Shown here: positions 36,901 through 51,900 of the stretch, in pieces
Numbering within the stretch: the stretch's first letter is position 1
Layout of the letters: every line of letters begins with the position of its first letter
DNA from: Nymphaea colorata
Taxonomy: Eukaryota; Streptophyta; Magnoliopsida; Nymphaeales; Nymphaeaceae
Length of the DNA: 64,000 nucleotides
NCBI RefSeq assembly: GCF_008831285.2
Contig: NC_045143.1
Location: forward strand, 25,443,662 to 25,507,661
Reading direction: 5' to 3'
Made by a program: the position numbers and the translations under genes
Notes under the pieces: model-generated
What the model was told of the DNA's origin: nothing
Seen by the model: only the letters and a program-made list of their open reading frames with translations
Database searches by the model: none

Positions 36901-39900
36901 TAAACATCTTGGACATCAGGAACAATAAGCATCAAAGGCTGCAATAAGATGGGAAGAAGAGAAACTAATGAACAGTTTATTATTATGATGATCCAATCTT
37001 CTGGCCTTAAACTGATGTTACACGCAGAGCATCATGTGGATTTTCCTGTCTTCTAACCTCACAACAGATGTACAGGTCATTGAGCGTTTTAGGAATATAT
37101 TCCAGCAGCAAAATTTCTGGACAGCCAAAAGATAAGTGGAAACAAAACTAAAATACCAATATCCAGAGAAACAAAAAGGTATAGCTACTGTCATTCAGCT
37201 GTTACTGCAACTAGGATATTTATAAGGATGAAAGAATTTTTTTAAGGCATTATCTCCACATCGTTTGATGTACATCCATAAGTAATAGGCATTAAAAATA
37301 TTCACTTTAAATGTGTACTAACCAGTACATTCCATTATTTAGTGATAACCCCCACCAACTTTGAAAAATAAATTACAAAAACAGCTTTTACCTGCTGCAG
37401 ATGCCTCTTAAGATTGTAGAACTGAACAGTTGAATCATATGTTGCAAAACCAACCATGGTCCGAGGACTCTCCTGTAATATGACATTGCAAAAAAAGCCT
37501 TTACACAGAACCCTCACAATGATAGAAGTCTCAACAATGCATAACAACACAATGCCGTAGATATCAAATGAAATGCATTTTGAAAAACAAATAACAGAAC
37601 ATCAACAGAAATGCACAAAGATGCAGTTTTTCTCCTCATTTTTGGAACAATTAAGAGATGGTTTAGAATCAACAATTTAAGGCAAAAAAACAAGTTAAAG
37701 CATGCTGTTAAAGATACAAAAAAGGGGTTTTCTGAAATATTAGGAAGTTAGGGAAGGTCTCTTTAAATGTTTTGTTATTTTTAGTGGACTTCTCTTGTAA
37801 TTTTCCCTAACCCTAATCTCTTAATAGAGATTAGGGTCACGTAATGCATTTTACTTTTTAGCCGCCTCTCTCTCTCTCTCGTAACATGGTATCAGAGCGG
37901 GTGTGGGCGTCGACGGCAGAGTGCGCTTTCCGGTGACCTTCTCCGGCGATCACCATCTTCTCCGGCGACAATCTTTCCGGCGAACAGCCAAGTGAGTTCG
38001 TTCCTTCTTTTTCTTTCGTTCTCTCCCTTGTCACCGCTACTCCTTATTCCCTCTTATCACCCAATAAGGAGACAGTGAGGGAATAGGGGTTGGGCGTGCC
38101 GTGAGAAGGAGGACCTGATCACGCCTATGTGGAAGGCGTGATCAGATCCTCATATTGGTCGTATGAAGAGACTATTGTGGATGCAGCGTGACGTGTGACG
38201 CTGTGGTTTGTGATGATCGTAAATACAGTTTCGGTAAAGTCAAGCTGCGTGAGGTGTTGTGGATGCTTTGTGGAGTCTATGTGCTGCTTATAAATTCAGG
38301 TTTTTGAATATGATCAGATTTTTTCTATAGATCGTGGATACAAATTCAGTAAAGAAAGGCTGCGTGAGGACTGTTGCTGATCCTTAGTACAAGTTTTTTG
38401 TTTGATTTCGTGGATTTCTTTGACACGTGGACAAGAAGTTTTATGAGAACTAGCTGCTGTTATAAGTGGCAGCAGTCTTCAGTCGTTGGGAGCAACAGTC
38501 TTCAGTCGTTGGGAGTTCATTCTTGTTTTTGTCATCGGCTGAACCAGATCTGAAGTGACAGTAATTTCCTAGACCTCTTTCTTTAAACGTTTGCGTCAAT
38601 CTGGTCTTCTTTATTTACTATGGCTGAAAACAGTAAATCTGAAGGGTCTACTGACTACAAGATGGCTGGGAATTCATTCTCTTATGGAACCACGATGAAA
38701 CTTAATGGCTCAAATTATGAAATATGGTCTAGGGTATTCATAATGTCGGTGGCTGGTCATAGGAAGAAATATATTCTTGAGGAGGATGAACCTATTGAGA
38801 AAAAAGGAATATATGCTGCGTGGGATGAAGATAATTATATTGTTATGTCTTGGATTATGAATAGTGTGGAGTCTCATATAGCCCCAACTATTGCATATTA
38901 TACCAAGGCCAAGGATATGTGGTCTTTCTTGAGAAAGACATACTCGCATGCCACTAATGTAATCAAGATCCTACAACTAGAAGAGGAGTTATGCAACATT
39001 CGACAAGGGGATCAGGACCTATCTCAATATTTTGCTACTTTGACTGCTGCATATGAACGGTTAAAGGCTCTTCGCCCACCTTGCCAGCATTGTTATGCAT
39101 CACACGTTGAGATTGGTATGGTGGCAAAGTTTTTATCTGGCCTATCTTCAGAATACTCTGTGGCAAAGTCTCAAATTCTAACAGGCAGTGAACTTCCAGA
39201 TTTAGCAGACACGTATAATAGGCTGAGTCGCTTTGCAGCCACTCTTTCTCAGACTACGCATGACATACCAGTCTCTGCACTTGTGATATCATGAGGACGG
39301 GGCCCTAGTTCTTTTGGAGGCACTAGGGGGCGTGGTACAGGCCGTGGTGCTGGACGTGGCAGATTTCAGTGCTCTTATTGTGGCAAAATTGGTCATCTAG
39401 AGGACCGTTGTTGGGACAAACATCCTCACCTCAGGTCTAATGTTTCCTCTGGACGTGGTGGAGGTAGAATCACCACAAGCAGAGGTCCTTCTTCATCCCA
39501 AGCAAGGCAACAATATCTATGGTTGAGTCTTCTACTGATCCTTCTATATCTATGTCATATTCTCTTAACCTAAGTAAGGATGAATATGATCGTGTTCTTG
39601 CTCAGAGGTCTGGCTCTACATCTACCAATGCTGCTGTTGTAGATTCAGCATTCTCTGTTGGTGCTCCTACTGCTGATCCAGGTATGACATGGATGATAGA
39701 CTCGGGCGCTTCTAGACATTGTTGTAATCAACCACAAAATTTTTCATCATTTGTCAGATTTTCTACACCACAGTATGTTAAGCTGGCTGATGGCAAGTTG
39801 TCCCCTGTTTTGGGTAGCGGTGATATTTATCTTCCACATTTAGGCACTATTACACATGTGCTATATGCACCTCAGTTTCCTGTTAATTTGATATCTGTGA

Positions 39901-42900
39901 AGCAGCTAGCTATCGACTTACAATGTAAAGTCATTTTTGAATCTGACTCTTGTTCTTTTCAGGACTTACCAACTGGGAAGATGATTGGTGGCGGCCATGA
40001 GCGTGAGGGCCTTTATTTTTTGTCAATCCCAGTTGATGTTGCTGCATCTTCAGTCCCTTCCAAGCCTTCTCCCTTCCAATGGCATCTCAGATTGGGTCAT
40101 CCTTCCGTACCAAAACTTCGTCGCATGTTTCCAGACATTCCTGCATCAGAGTCCTTCTTATGTGATGCCTGCCAGTTGGGCAAGCATACACGGAGTAGCT
40201 TTCCTTCGAGTCAGAGTCCATCGAGTCAGAGTCCTTTTGATCTCATTCATGTGGATGTATGGGGTCCTAGTCGGGTTCCTTTTCGATCATGTTTTCGATA
40301 TTATCTTGTTCTAGTTGATGATTTTACTAGAGTCAGTTGGGTTTTCTTGTTAAGGGAAAGATCTGAAGTCATATGTATTCTTCAAAAATTTATCAAGGAA
40401 ATAAAAACTCAGTTTGGATTCATTGTCAAAAATATTCGCACTGATAATGCTCTTGAATTCAAGTCTTCCATTCTACTTCAGTTTTATGCCGACCATGGAA
40501 TTCGACCTCAATATACTTGTCCACATACGTCCCAACAGAATGGTGTAGCCGAACGCAAACATCGGCAACTCCTAAACGTAGCTCGTACCCTCATGTTACA
40601 TTCTCACATGCCTGCCTATTTTTGGGGTGATGCTATCCTTACTGCGTGTTACCTCATTAATAGATTACCCTCTTCCTCCATTCAAGACCGTATTCCAATT
40701 CAAATTCTATATCCAGGGCGTTCATTATTTCATTTACCTCCCAAAGTTTTTGGATGCACTTGCTTTGCACATATCCTAGGCCCGAACAAAAGCAAACTTG
40801 CTGCCCAAGCCATCAAATGTATCTTTATTGGCTATTCAGCTAATCAAAAGGGATACAAATGCTTTGATCCCTTGACCAAGAAAGACATTATCAGTGCGGA
40901 TGTTACCTTCTTTGAGTCTCGTCCTTATTTCCCTCCGTCAAGTCCCTCTTCATCTGAGATGCATGCACCTATACCTCTTCCTATTCCACCAGTGTCACTT
41001 GAGTCATTTCCATCATCTCAACCTAGGTCACATGAACGTTTTCTTGAGCCTCCGTTGGTTTACACTCGTCGTCTAGGTCCCTCTCTCAACCGTCCACCAG
41101 CATCGTCTCAAGAGGTAAGCTCTACTGATAAGACTGACTCAGGTTTAAGTGATGACTATTCTGCAGCAGATCTCCCTATTGCTATTCGCAAGGGCAAGCG
41201 ACAGTGTACCTTACATCCTATATCTAATTCTGTCTCTACTGCTCATCTGAGTACACACTTAGTACAGTTTGATCAAGCTTTATCTAGTCATGTTATCCCG
41301 TCCTCGCACCATCACGCCCTGTTAGATCCACGTTGGCGACAAGCTATGCAGGAGGAAATGGACGCTCTTCTTTCTCGGGAGACTTGGGATTTGGTAGACC
41401 CCCCAACACGCTGTGATGTGGTTGGCTCACGATGGGTATTCACCATCAAGTATCATTCTGATGGGTCAGTTGAAAGGTTCAAGGCCCGTCTTGTCGCAAA
41501 AGGGTATACTCAGACTTATGGTGTTGACTTCTTTGAGACCTTTTCGCCTGTGGCCCGGTTGGGCACTATTCGCTTGATTATCTCTCTTGCTGTCCAACGA
41601 GAGTGGCCTCTTTTTCAATTGGATGTCAAAAATGCCTTTCTGTATGGAGACCTTTCTGAAATTGTTTATATGCAGCAACCACCTGGTTTTGAGCGACAAG
41701 GGGAGTGTTCCAAGGTATGCAAGTTAAAGAAGGCCATTTATGGACTCAAACAGAGTCCCCGTGCATGGTTCCAAAAGCTTACTGAAGTGTTATCTAAGTG
41801 TGGATTTAGCCGATCCCAGCTTGATCACTCATTGTTTATCAAGCGAGGCTCAGCAGGACTTGTGATATTGATTGTCTACGTGGATGATATTGTTCTTACA
41901 GGGGAAAATGATCAAGAGATAGCTCAAACAAAGGAGTTTTTACAGCAACACTTTGTTACGAAAGACCTTGGACAACTTCGTTATTTTCTTGGTATTGAGG
42001 TGGCTCGTAGTAATAAAGGAGTTGTAGTGTCTCAAAGGAAATATGCTCTTGATCTTCTACAGGAAACGGGACTATTGGGGGCTAAACCTGCCACACTTCC
42101 CATGAATCCTCGCATTCATATACATGATGATGACTCAGAGCCGTTTGACTCTAGATCTTACAGATCTCTGATAGGGAAACTGTTATATTTGACTGTCACT
42201 CGTCCCGACATTAGCTTTGCTGTGAATAAGTTGAGCCAATTCATGGAAAAACCACGAAAAGTTCACTGGGATGCAGCTCTAATGATTGTAAGATACTTGA
42301 AATCAGCCCCGGGAAAGGGGCTATGGTTCAAGAAAGGAGAATGTGTTGACATCGAGGCGTATAGTGATGCTGATTATGCTGGATCTGTAGATGATAGGAA
42401 GTCTACTACCGGGTTTTGTGTCTTTGTGGGCGGTAATCTTATTTCCTGGAGGAGCAAGAAGCAGAATGTTGTGGCTCGTTCTAGTGCTGAGTCGGAATAT
42501 AGGGCTATGGCTCAAACTGTGGCTGAAATGTCGTGGGTTAGATCACTACTTGTAGAGTTGGATGTCTCAGTGAATCTCCCAATGAAGATGTATTGTGACA
42601 ACAAGGCAGCTACATATATCGCTAACAATCCTGTCTTCCATGAGCGGACTAAACACATTGAAGTGGATTGCCACTATATTCGGGACTTAGTTCAAGGAGG
42701 AATTGTTAGCACTATTCATGTCTCCTCAGAAGATCAGGCAACAGATATTCTCACTAAAGCTTTTCCCATAGGCGATTTCCTGAGATGTTGTAACAAGCTG
42801 AGCATGATTGATATATATGCTCCAGCTTGAGGGGGAGTGTTAAAGATACAAAAAAGGGGTTTTCTGAAATATTAGGAAGTTAGGGAAGGTCTCTTTAAAT

Positions 42901-45900
42901 GTTTTGTTATTTTTAGTGGACTTCTCTTGTAATTTTCCCTAACCCTAATCTCTTAATAGAGATTAGGGTCACGTAATGCATTTTACTTTTTAGCCGCCTC
43001 TCTCTCTCTCTCTCGTAACACATGCCATAAGACTCATTACCACAAAAATAGTTTCTCGCTTGGACTGAGAGAGACATGAAGATAAAATCATAAAACTAGA
43101 ATGTCAGCTCAAGTGACAGGGACATGAAGCTAAAAAATAGAAAGACGAAGATCCAAGGTAAAGGAAGGAAAGAGAGCCAAGACAGCAAGAGCCTCATACC
43201 CAGTATACTTAAATGGTGGTGTTTATCTGAGAAATCATAACAAATTATAAATGCAACTTTTGCCCTCTATCCTAGCTGTCATAACCAGCTGTGGATCAGC
43301 TCCAAACATGCTAAAATCCTAAAACAACAACCTTATATGCCATTGCCACAAGTAGTCAAATGTCAAAGGCAGTGCAGAGGAGGATATTTCTCCCCTTCAA
43401 TAGACACTGTTTTATTCCCTGCTTAATAAATTTGTACATGAGTGGCTTCTTTGAGGATGCTTGATTCTCGTCCCAATAACACATATAATGCGAACGAAGA
43501 GGAGGATATTTCTCCCCTTTAATAGCCACTCTTTTCTTTTCCCTGCTTAATAAAATTTGCATATGAGTGACCGCTTTGAGGATGTTTGATTCTTGTCCCA
43601 ATAACACATAGAATGAGAACACACGATTCCAACATCCTCATGTGCTCCTCAAGCAGCCATCACACAATTTCCACATCCAGCAATGCTGTTTGCATCAAGT
43701 CGCAGGACGAGAATGGACTCGGCATGATAAGTGTTGACTGATAGCATTCAGTCCTTGGCGTCTCAAGGTAAAACCGAAATGGAGATCGCTAGAATGCTGC
43801 ATTTGCATATTCAAATATCTTCCAAGGTGGATCAACCACTTTCATATCCTTTGCTAATTCAGCCTATATGACTTGCTGTTTCAACATGGAAACCCTTTCA
43901 TATAATTCTTGCAACAATTACCCTTGTCATTGTCACGATAACAACATGGGAACAACTATATTCATAAGAACGCTTTGTGGACTTAGGAGCTTAAACGTAA
44001 ATTTTCTAACATTACTTCTTTGGAAAAGAGAGGAAATTTCTATATCCTAATTTTAAAGTTTAAACTTTAAAGTATTGATTTCTCCCTTATCAGAGACACG
44101 CCCACGAAGTTTCACCAAAGTTAAATATGAAATTCCATAGTTATACTCCACATCATGCAACTTAGGCACGGTGCTTCTGAGTTCAGCCCCTTCCACCATC
44201 TACGTTTTGCAAATATACCTCTCCACAAAAAACAATAATGAAGCCATTTTCCTAGTCACATGTTTGGACCTTTACAAGCTAAACTATCCAATTTAAATGA
44301 CCAGAGACCGGCTGACAAGAAAAACACAATAAATACTAAAAGCAAATGAGAAGGGAAAGATAAAGAACAGTACTGCCATCAAACTATTTATCTGTATATG
44401 GTTTCATCCGCTACTAACATTTACCAATAAAAATGTGCAAACTCTAGAACACAATTTGTAAACAGTTTCAGACTTCATGGTATGCTTGCATCATTGAGAT
44501 ATGATTGTTTTCAGATAACACAAACGTGAAAATTTTCACATTAACACATGATCATTTTCAGTTGACAAGACCAAATTGATATCCAAATGCGTAACGAATT
44601 AGGTTGTTATAGGTTAGTCGAGTGTTATGGCCACACAAACACCAAAATTCATTGCCTAATTGAGGCAGAGAGAGGGAACTAAAGGTTCAATGATGTCTTT
44701 CCCATTAATAAGTTGTCTGAAGTGCAAATATGTTCCTTCCCAAGGGTCAAATTCAAATGTTTACAATGATGACAGTAAAAATATTCAACAAAGAGCTACT
44801 CAATACCAAAAAATAAGTAATTACACATAATGTATGTGCAATAGATTCACATTCCCCATGCATCACTTTTATACCATGTATAAAATTTGGGATCAAATTT
44901 AAAAGTTCTACATATAAATGTACAAAGATCTCCAGTTTTTCGGATCTTTTGAGGTAAACATACTTGTGTTGAGGAAATTGATTTCAATAGTTTCCCAAGT
45001 TTTAGCTTCATCCATCCATCATAATGTAACAAACAACATTCAAGAAAAAAATGAAGCTAACTATTTTTGCAGATATTAACCTTCCCAAATCCATTCTTAA
45101 TAAATGCATTCACAATTTTGATCAAGATAATCGCCCATATTTCTGTCGTCCTAACTCCTTCATTTTATAATTTCAAATATTGAATCCTTAATAGATTTCA
45201 ATAACAAGGGGAGAAAAGGTTTGTACCAACCATTTTTCTGCATATCAGGCCCTCAAGAATCTACTGCTTAGAATCCCAAGTTTGGATGGCATGCATATAA
45301 TAAAAAAGATGATATCTAGGAACCATGTAAGCAAAGTGGATCAACACTTACAGGAAGGTCATTAATGCTTTGAGCCACTGCACTGCAAGCTGCTGCAGTT
45401 GCCCCACTTTGAATGGCATTCATGGAGACATCCACAAGGAAGAAAAAAACAGCAGGCATTGGATCACGAACCTGCAATTTATAGGTTTAAAATGCAGTAG
45501 GTGAACATAAGAGCATAGTTTCTTAATACACAGCTTGAAACCAGAAAACTAAGAAACAGTTACAATATCCAAAACTAACATTTACAATATCCAAAACTAA
45601 CATTTGGATCAGAATTGCTATTTACACATCACCAATCAACAGAGTAGAATGATATCAACTGTACATATAACTTTGTAATTAAATAATACTAAAAAAAGCC
45701 AAAATAAAAAAAAAAAGTTTTTTTGTGTGTTTTTCCTGTTGTCAGAAAAAATGATTTTAATATCTTTATAGATTTCTCTTAACATATTATTAATTATTTT
45801 GAATTTCATCATTTTTTTGTAAAAAACTAGTAGAGAATTCAAATTTCCATATATTTCCATTACTTATTTACATTTTCAAAACTTTTTACCCCGAGAAAAA

Positions 45901-48900
45901 GCTTGTCAATAAAAGCCAAGATCGATATTTATGACACAGCAATCAATATGATGTGCACATTATTGTTAACCAAAAAGGAGAAAAAAGGCCAATAATAGGG
46001 AAATTTGCATAAAAAAATATAAAATCAAGGACAGTAATAAACATCAACAGTGCTGTTGCACTCATCCATTTCAAACTTCAAAGGAATCACAGTAAATGAC
46101 CAACTAAAAACATGCCAGCAACAACCAACATCGCACTCCAACACATAGCTGCTAAATGATGTTGTGCCATATGATTGATTGCAAAAATGTGCTTTACTCA
46201 ACCCCAAACAGCACCACTTTTCAAAAAGGAAAACTAACTGACAAGCAAATAGCAGTGAAAACTTTAGGAATCATCAATTCCTAACCATGTATTCCTTTGA
46301 GGCAACAAATTCAACGGTTCCCCGGCACAATTCAGGCCTTTCATCAGCATCCCGACGCCTACTATCGGGTCCTAAATTGCAGTAATAGTCGCGAGGTGTC
46401 TCATCAGTAAAACCTGCAAACAGGATAGTTATGCATAGTTATTGTAGAGACTACAAAATAGATAGGAAATAAGGAGTAAAACCTTTACAGTTAATCAAAC
46501 GGGCTGAATTAGGAGAGTTTTGAGATGAAACTACAGCTTGACTACAGATTGATAGGAAATGTGTCAATCTTGTCCCCTTTTGGTTCAGCTCCAGAGAGAA
46601 TTACAAGAAAAAAGAGTTTTGTTTAATTTAAATTGATAGAAATAATTATCATGCTCCATTAAGCAGAAATAGACATAACTCAATGGCTCAAGAATGCATT
46701 GAACTTGATGGTGAAAATCAAGTTGCAGTTAGATACAATTAACTATATTTCGATTTCATATACAAAAATGCTCGTACATCTAAATCAGGCAAAAATTAAG
46801 TGCTCAAAGTTAGAGAATTTGATTACCGGTAATGTCTAATTTATACACTGCCAAACATTTACAGTAGTGTAAAAAGGCTATTAAATACATGTTCTTAGTT
46901 ACATGCATTTAATTGTTTAGAGTTTTGTTTCTTTAAAAAATAGTTACCATGTAACGCATATGGAATTTTCAACCATCCGGAAAGGACATAGACAATAATA
47001 TACCTCTTTTCTGACCATGGTCACAATTACAGTCATCAAGCTTCTATTAGCGAGGGTTTTATTGGCATTTTTCAGCAAAGCTGATTTTCTCAAAAAAACT
47101 CAAGAATTCAAAATTTTAAAATGACAAAAACAATAAAAAAATTAATGAAAATCAACAATTTTGTATTATTTATTACAAATATATACACGAATATTCAAAC
47201 TGTTTTTGAAACTTTGATAAAAAAATGCACTAATAATACACTCAAAGAACTTCAGAAAAGGGAAAACATTGTGATGTTATTGCAAGAAATACTTTTTGCT
47301 GATATTTTGACAATATTGGGAGGTTTTCCCTTTAAAATTGGCTTATGATACTTTGACAATCAAAAAGTAGCATTTGCAAAAACATTACTGATCAAGAAAG
47401 AAGGCAGGACGTAAACCACGGTTCATGATATATGGACTCACAATGACAAGATTCCCTCCTACAGAATTAATTGGATGGATCATGACCATAAAACTCAATA
47501 AATAACTTAAGGGTCCGATAAATAACGTTTAGCTATAAATACAAATCACACATCCACAAAATTCTCTTCATGGAGTAGATCCGAAGATTTTCATTTTTTT
47601 TTTTCTTCAGAAACGTATATATCCTGGAAAATTATAATCAAAACACTATTAATAAGATTTATGTAATTGTGTATTGTACACTATTTCATGAGAACAAATA
47701 TCAAGAAAATAATCACCTTTGTAGTAAGGAGCATGCCAAGAATCCTGTCTACGGACTGGGCAGCAGCCTAGACACTTGGGCTGAGGCTATCTATATATAT
47801 ATATAGACACACACACACACACACACTCTCTCTCTCTCTCCAAGTAACATGAGTACGGTTATGATATGGATACAAAGATACGGGAATGGATACAGCGATT
47901 TTAGAAAATTTGGGTACGGGGATACGATAGACTGTATATTTTAAACAAATATATCTATATATATAATCCACAAAAAATTCTAAAAATTAAAGAAAATAAA
48001 AGGAAAAAATAAAATCTTGGTGGAAGGGAAATAAAAAAGGGAAAATCAAAATACATAAAAAAATAATTTTGAAAACTATAGTTTTTTATGTTTCAAAATA
48101 CAGCCATACCCAACCGTACCCACATACCCATGTCGCCGTACCCATGCACAGACACGGGTACGTTGGCAGGTCACACGTACTCGTGTCACTTAGTATATAT
48201 TTTCTATATTTTTTTACTCTAAAAATTTAATTCCATTTATCTTCTCTTCCATGTTTTCCGTTTCCGCTGTGGAATACATCCATGTAATGTCATGTAGGAC
48301 CCACCAAAGCCTTTGTATTAAGGTCTGAAACCTAGGACCACCTAGGGTTTTTAAATACAGAGATAATAAGCTAATAGGCTTATGTTTAGAGTCTTTTGAC
48401 GACATTATGTCCACTAGACCTTCTTTTTCTGTCTTCCTCTTTCATTTTTCCTCCTTTTTTTCCGCTATAGAATAGGACTGTCCAGATGTCATATTGTCAT
48501 GCAGGCTCAAATGAAGCTCATTTATTAGGGTAAATGTGATAAAAAATTAAACAGCCTCAACAACGACAATTTTCAAGTTCATTAGACTATTTTAGCCTCC
48601 TTAACAGTATCATACAACAAAAGTACATGATTAACTATATCCAAATTAGATAATTTTTATTAATTCATAAAATAGTAATGCAAATGTTTTTTTCTTTAGG
48701 AAAACATAATTGTATCAAAAAAGTTGCTGTATATTTATGTTGTTTTTAAAAGTGTAAACTAGAATTAAAATAAATTTGACAGAAAAAATCTCATGAGTAT
48801 TTTGATGCGTGAAATAAATTATATCTGTTTTTAATAATATTGAAAAGCTAGGTGTGTTTCCATTATCTGGTCCTTAGGTCGGTTTTTGAAAATCCATTGT

Positions 48901-51900
48901 CCTATATATGCTATGTGACATGGGTACACCAGTTTTGCCGATGTACCCGTGTCGGTACGTAGGTACGGCGACACGGGCACGGGGTACGGCTGCATTTTAA
49001 AACTTTTAAAATTATATTTTCAAACTTAATTTGTTCTCTAATTTTTTATTTTTCCCTTCTTTTATATTTACCTTCCAATAAGATTATATATTTTCCTCCC
49101 ATTTTTCTTTAATTTTCAGATTTTTGTAGATTATAAGACTATTAATTCTTTTTTTTCATTTATTATTTTTTAGAATATAAAATTTGTGTACCCGCATACC
49201 CACAATTTTCAAAAATGTTGTGTCCGAACCCGAACCGTCGTACCCGCACCCAAGTGACATAGCATATATGTTGTTCTTGAGTTCTTATTGGGAAACAATA
49301 AGGAAGTTTATCTTTCTCAGGAAATTGTAAGAATTCTAAAATTAAAATAAAAAATAATAGAAAGTCTATGAAAACTTGAGTTTTCTACTATGTTTCTCAT
49401 TTAAAAAATCGAAAGATCATTAAATTGTTAAAAGAAATCTCAAAAATTAACATTGTATTTGGATAAATTTTAATGCAAAAGAGATCAATAAAAGCATGTT
49501 ATTTTCATTATGGTGATTTTCCAAAATAATGCAATTTTTTCACATTTTTTCATTCTCCTCATTTTCTCATTTTTGGTGCTTTTTGAAAAAATGCCCACAT
49601 GTATGACAATGCTTCAACCTTATGTCAGTGTCACACACAGAGAATTGAAAATGTTAGAATATCTTGTGTAAGGGAACCGGGTCTGGATATGGACCCGGTC
49701 CCATGGGCACGGGAACCGAGAGTGGCTCGGTACCCTAGGCGAGTTTCCCCCTTATAATCCCACTTAGTGTTGTTTTGTTGATTAAGTGGAATATAATTTT
49801 CTCTCTCCTAGGGTTGCGGTTTTGCCCCTAGGTTAGAGCTTCTCCGTGGTTTTTCACCTCTTCTTGAGGTTTTCCACGTATATCGTGTGTTTCTTCTCTT
49901 TTCCTCTCTTCCGTTGCATATTTCTACATGGTATCAGAGCCACCGTGTATGGGTTTCACTCTGTGATCGTGTGTTTCCATCGTTTCTGCCGCTGCTCGTC
50001 TCCCGCCATCGCCGCCTGTTCCAGTAAAAATACACATTAGTGTCATTTTTGCCCAAAAAATGCGCCTCCGCCGCCGCCGCCGCCAGTTCCAGCGCCGTGG
50101 CCGGCGTCATTTCCGTCGCCTGTTCCAGCGCCGTCGCCTTTCCTGCGTCACTGGCGTCATCGTCGTCGTCGCCGCCGTCATTGCTGCCGCCGCCATCATT
50201 GCCATCACCGCCAGTAATTCTTCCGCCTCCGCAGCCTCTTGTCCGCCGCTGCTCGTCTCTGGATATTGCTTCTCTTTGGTGATTGTGATGGCCGAAGCGA
50301 TGACCCCCAAAATCGATGATGCCCTAGATACGGGCAGCAATAACAAGAGCGAGAACTTGCCTGTTCAAGTCACCTCCATCCGGCTGAACAAGGACAACTA
50401 TCTCTCTTGGTCTGCTGCCCTAGAAATCGGGATAACCAGTCGTGGTCGCCTGCCCTATATTACTGGGGAGAAACCTGCACCTTCAAAAACGGATCCGCGA
50501 TGGGCGACTTGGGCGTTGGAAGATAGTCAGGTGAAAGTGTGGATCATTAGTTCTGTTTCCGCATATATTCAGCCTCTGATCTTGCGTAAATCGACTGCAT
50601 ACGACATGTGGACTGTGCTTGCGCGGATGTATGGCCGTAAGAAAAGAGTATTGCGTACGTACCAAATCAAACGTAGCATCTACTCTCTTAAACAGGGTGA
50701 CTTGTCTGTAGCTTCTTTCTTTGCAGCCCTGAAGACTAAATGGGAGGAACTAGACTACCATGTGAATGATGACTGGCATTGTGGTTCTGATCATGCCCTG
50801 TACTGGGACAAAGAATGGATGGACAGGACTTTTATTTTCCTTGGAGGCTTACGCGATGAATTTGAATCCATTAGGAGCCAAATTCTCAATTGTGACGAGA
50901 TTCCCGGGATTGAGGAGGTGTACGCCTGGGTGGAATCTGAGGAACAACGTTGTCAAGTTATGCATATTGACTCCAGCCATGGGAGTTCCCCCTCAGCGTT
51001 TGTTAGTCGTGCCTCTGGGACTGGACAGCGTTCTGTTCGACGTTGTAGTCATTGTAACAAGTTGGGGCATTCTGTGAATTTTTGTTGGGATATTCATCCT
51101 GAAAAGAGACTTGTTCGTGGTCGCCCTCCTTCTAGTCGGCGGGGTTCTTCTGTTCCTGACTCTAGTCAGGGTAGTTCCTCAACTGTTGAAAAATCAAAAC
51201 TTTCCTCCAATCAAATCAAGGAATTACAAGCTTATATCAGTCGACTGTCTACTACGCAAGAGGAAACTTCCACGTCCGAAGGAGCTAAATTAGCTCAAGC
51301 TCTTGTAGCCACAAGCGATCAAGGTAATCCCTCACTTGGTGATTGGATTGTTGACATTGGAGCTATGCATCATATGACATGGAATCCTAAGTTGTTTCAA
51401 GAATACCAATTGTCCTCAGGGCAGCAACGCGTGTCTATGGCTGACGGGTCTTCTATTGCTGTGGCTGGAAAAGGGAGTTTGTCCTTGTTGAATAAATATC
51501 ATCTTCATAATGCTCTCCATGTTCCCAATATTCATGTGAACTTGTTATCTGTCAGCAGTATTACCAGAGAACTCAATTGTAATCTAATCTTTTTTGCTGA
51601 TCATTGTTCCCTGCAGAACTTGGTGACGAGGAAGAAGATTGGGATTGGTTCGATTATTGATGGACTCTACAGACTGCCCGTGCAAGTTGCGTCTGCCTTG
51701 ATCTCAGCCACTAGTGGACGGTTATCAGGCATGGAAGACAGATCTACCATTATGCGATGGCACGAGCGTCTTGGACATCTCCCTTTCCAGTTGATCAAGA
51801 AGTTGTTTCCAAGGCTTTTTACTTCTGTTTCTATTGACTCTTTCTCATGTGAAGTTTGCCAGTTGGCTAAACATGTCAGGACTTCGTACCCTATTTCTCT

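Larger units (their letters stand above)
37706..43020 (+). mobile_element. Copia element 4, young, in intron 6
   Basis: 5,315 bp, antisense to the gene. LTRs 37706-37886 and 42838-43020 are identical except for one CT unit; perfect duplication CATGC at 37701-37705 and 43021-43025. PBS at 37887-37898, polypurine tract at 42827-42837. Pol is one long intact frame, but gag has an in-frame TGA and pol lies one frame off gag. This is the only element here with a complete, undamaged set of pol catalytic motifs. Confidence 0.96.

Noticed and set aside
50060-50287. Arg/Ala-rich N-terminal extension of the element 5 gag frame
   Set aside because: Low-complexity CGCCGC repeats in the leader; the gag family homology starts after the ATG at 50288.
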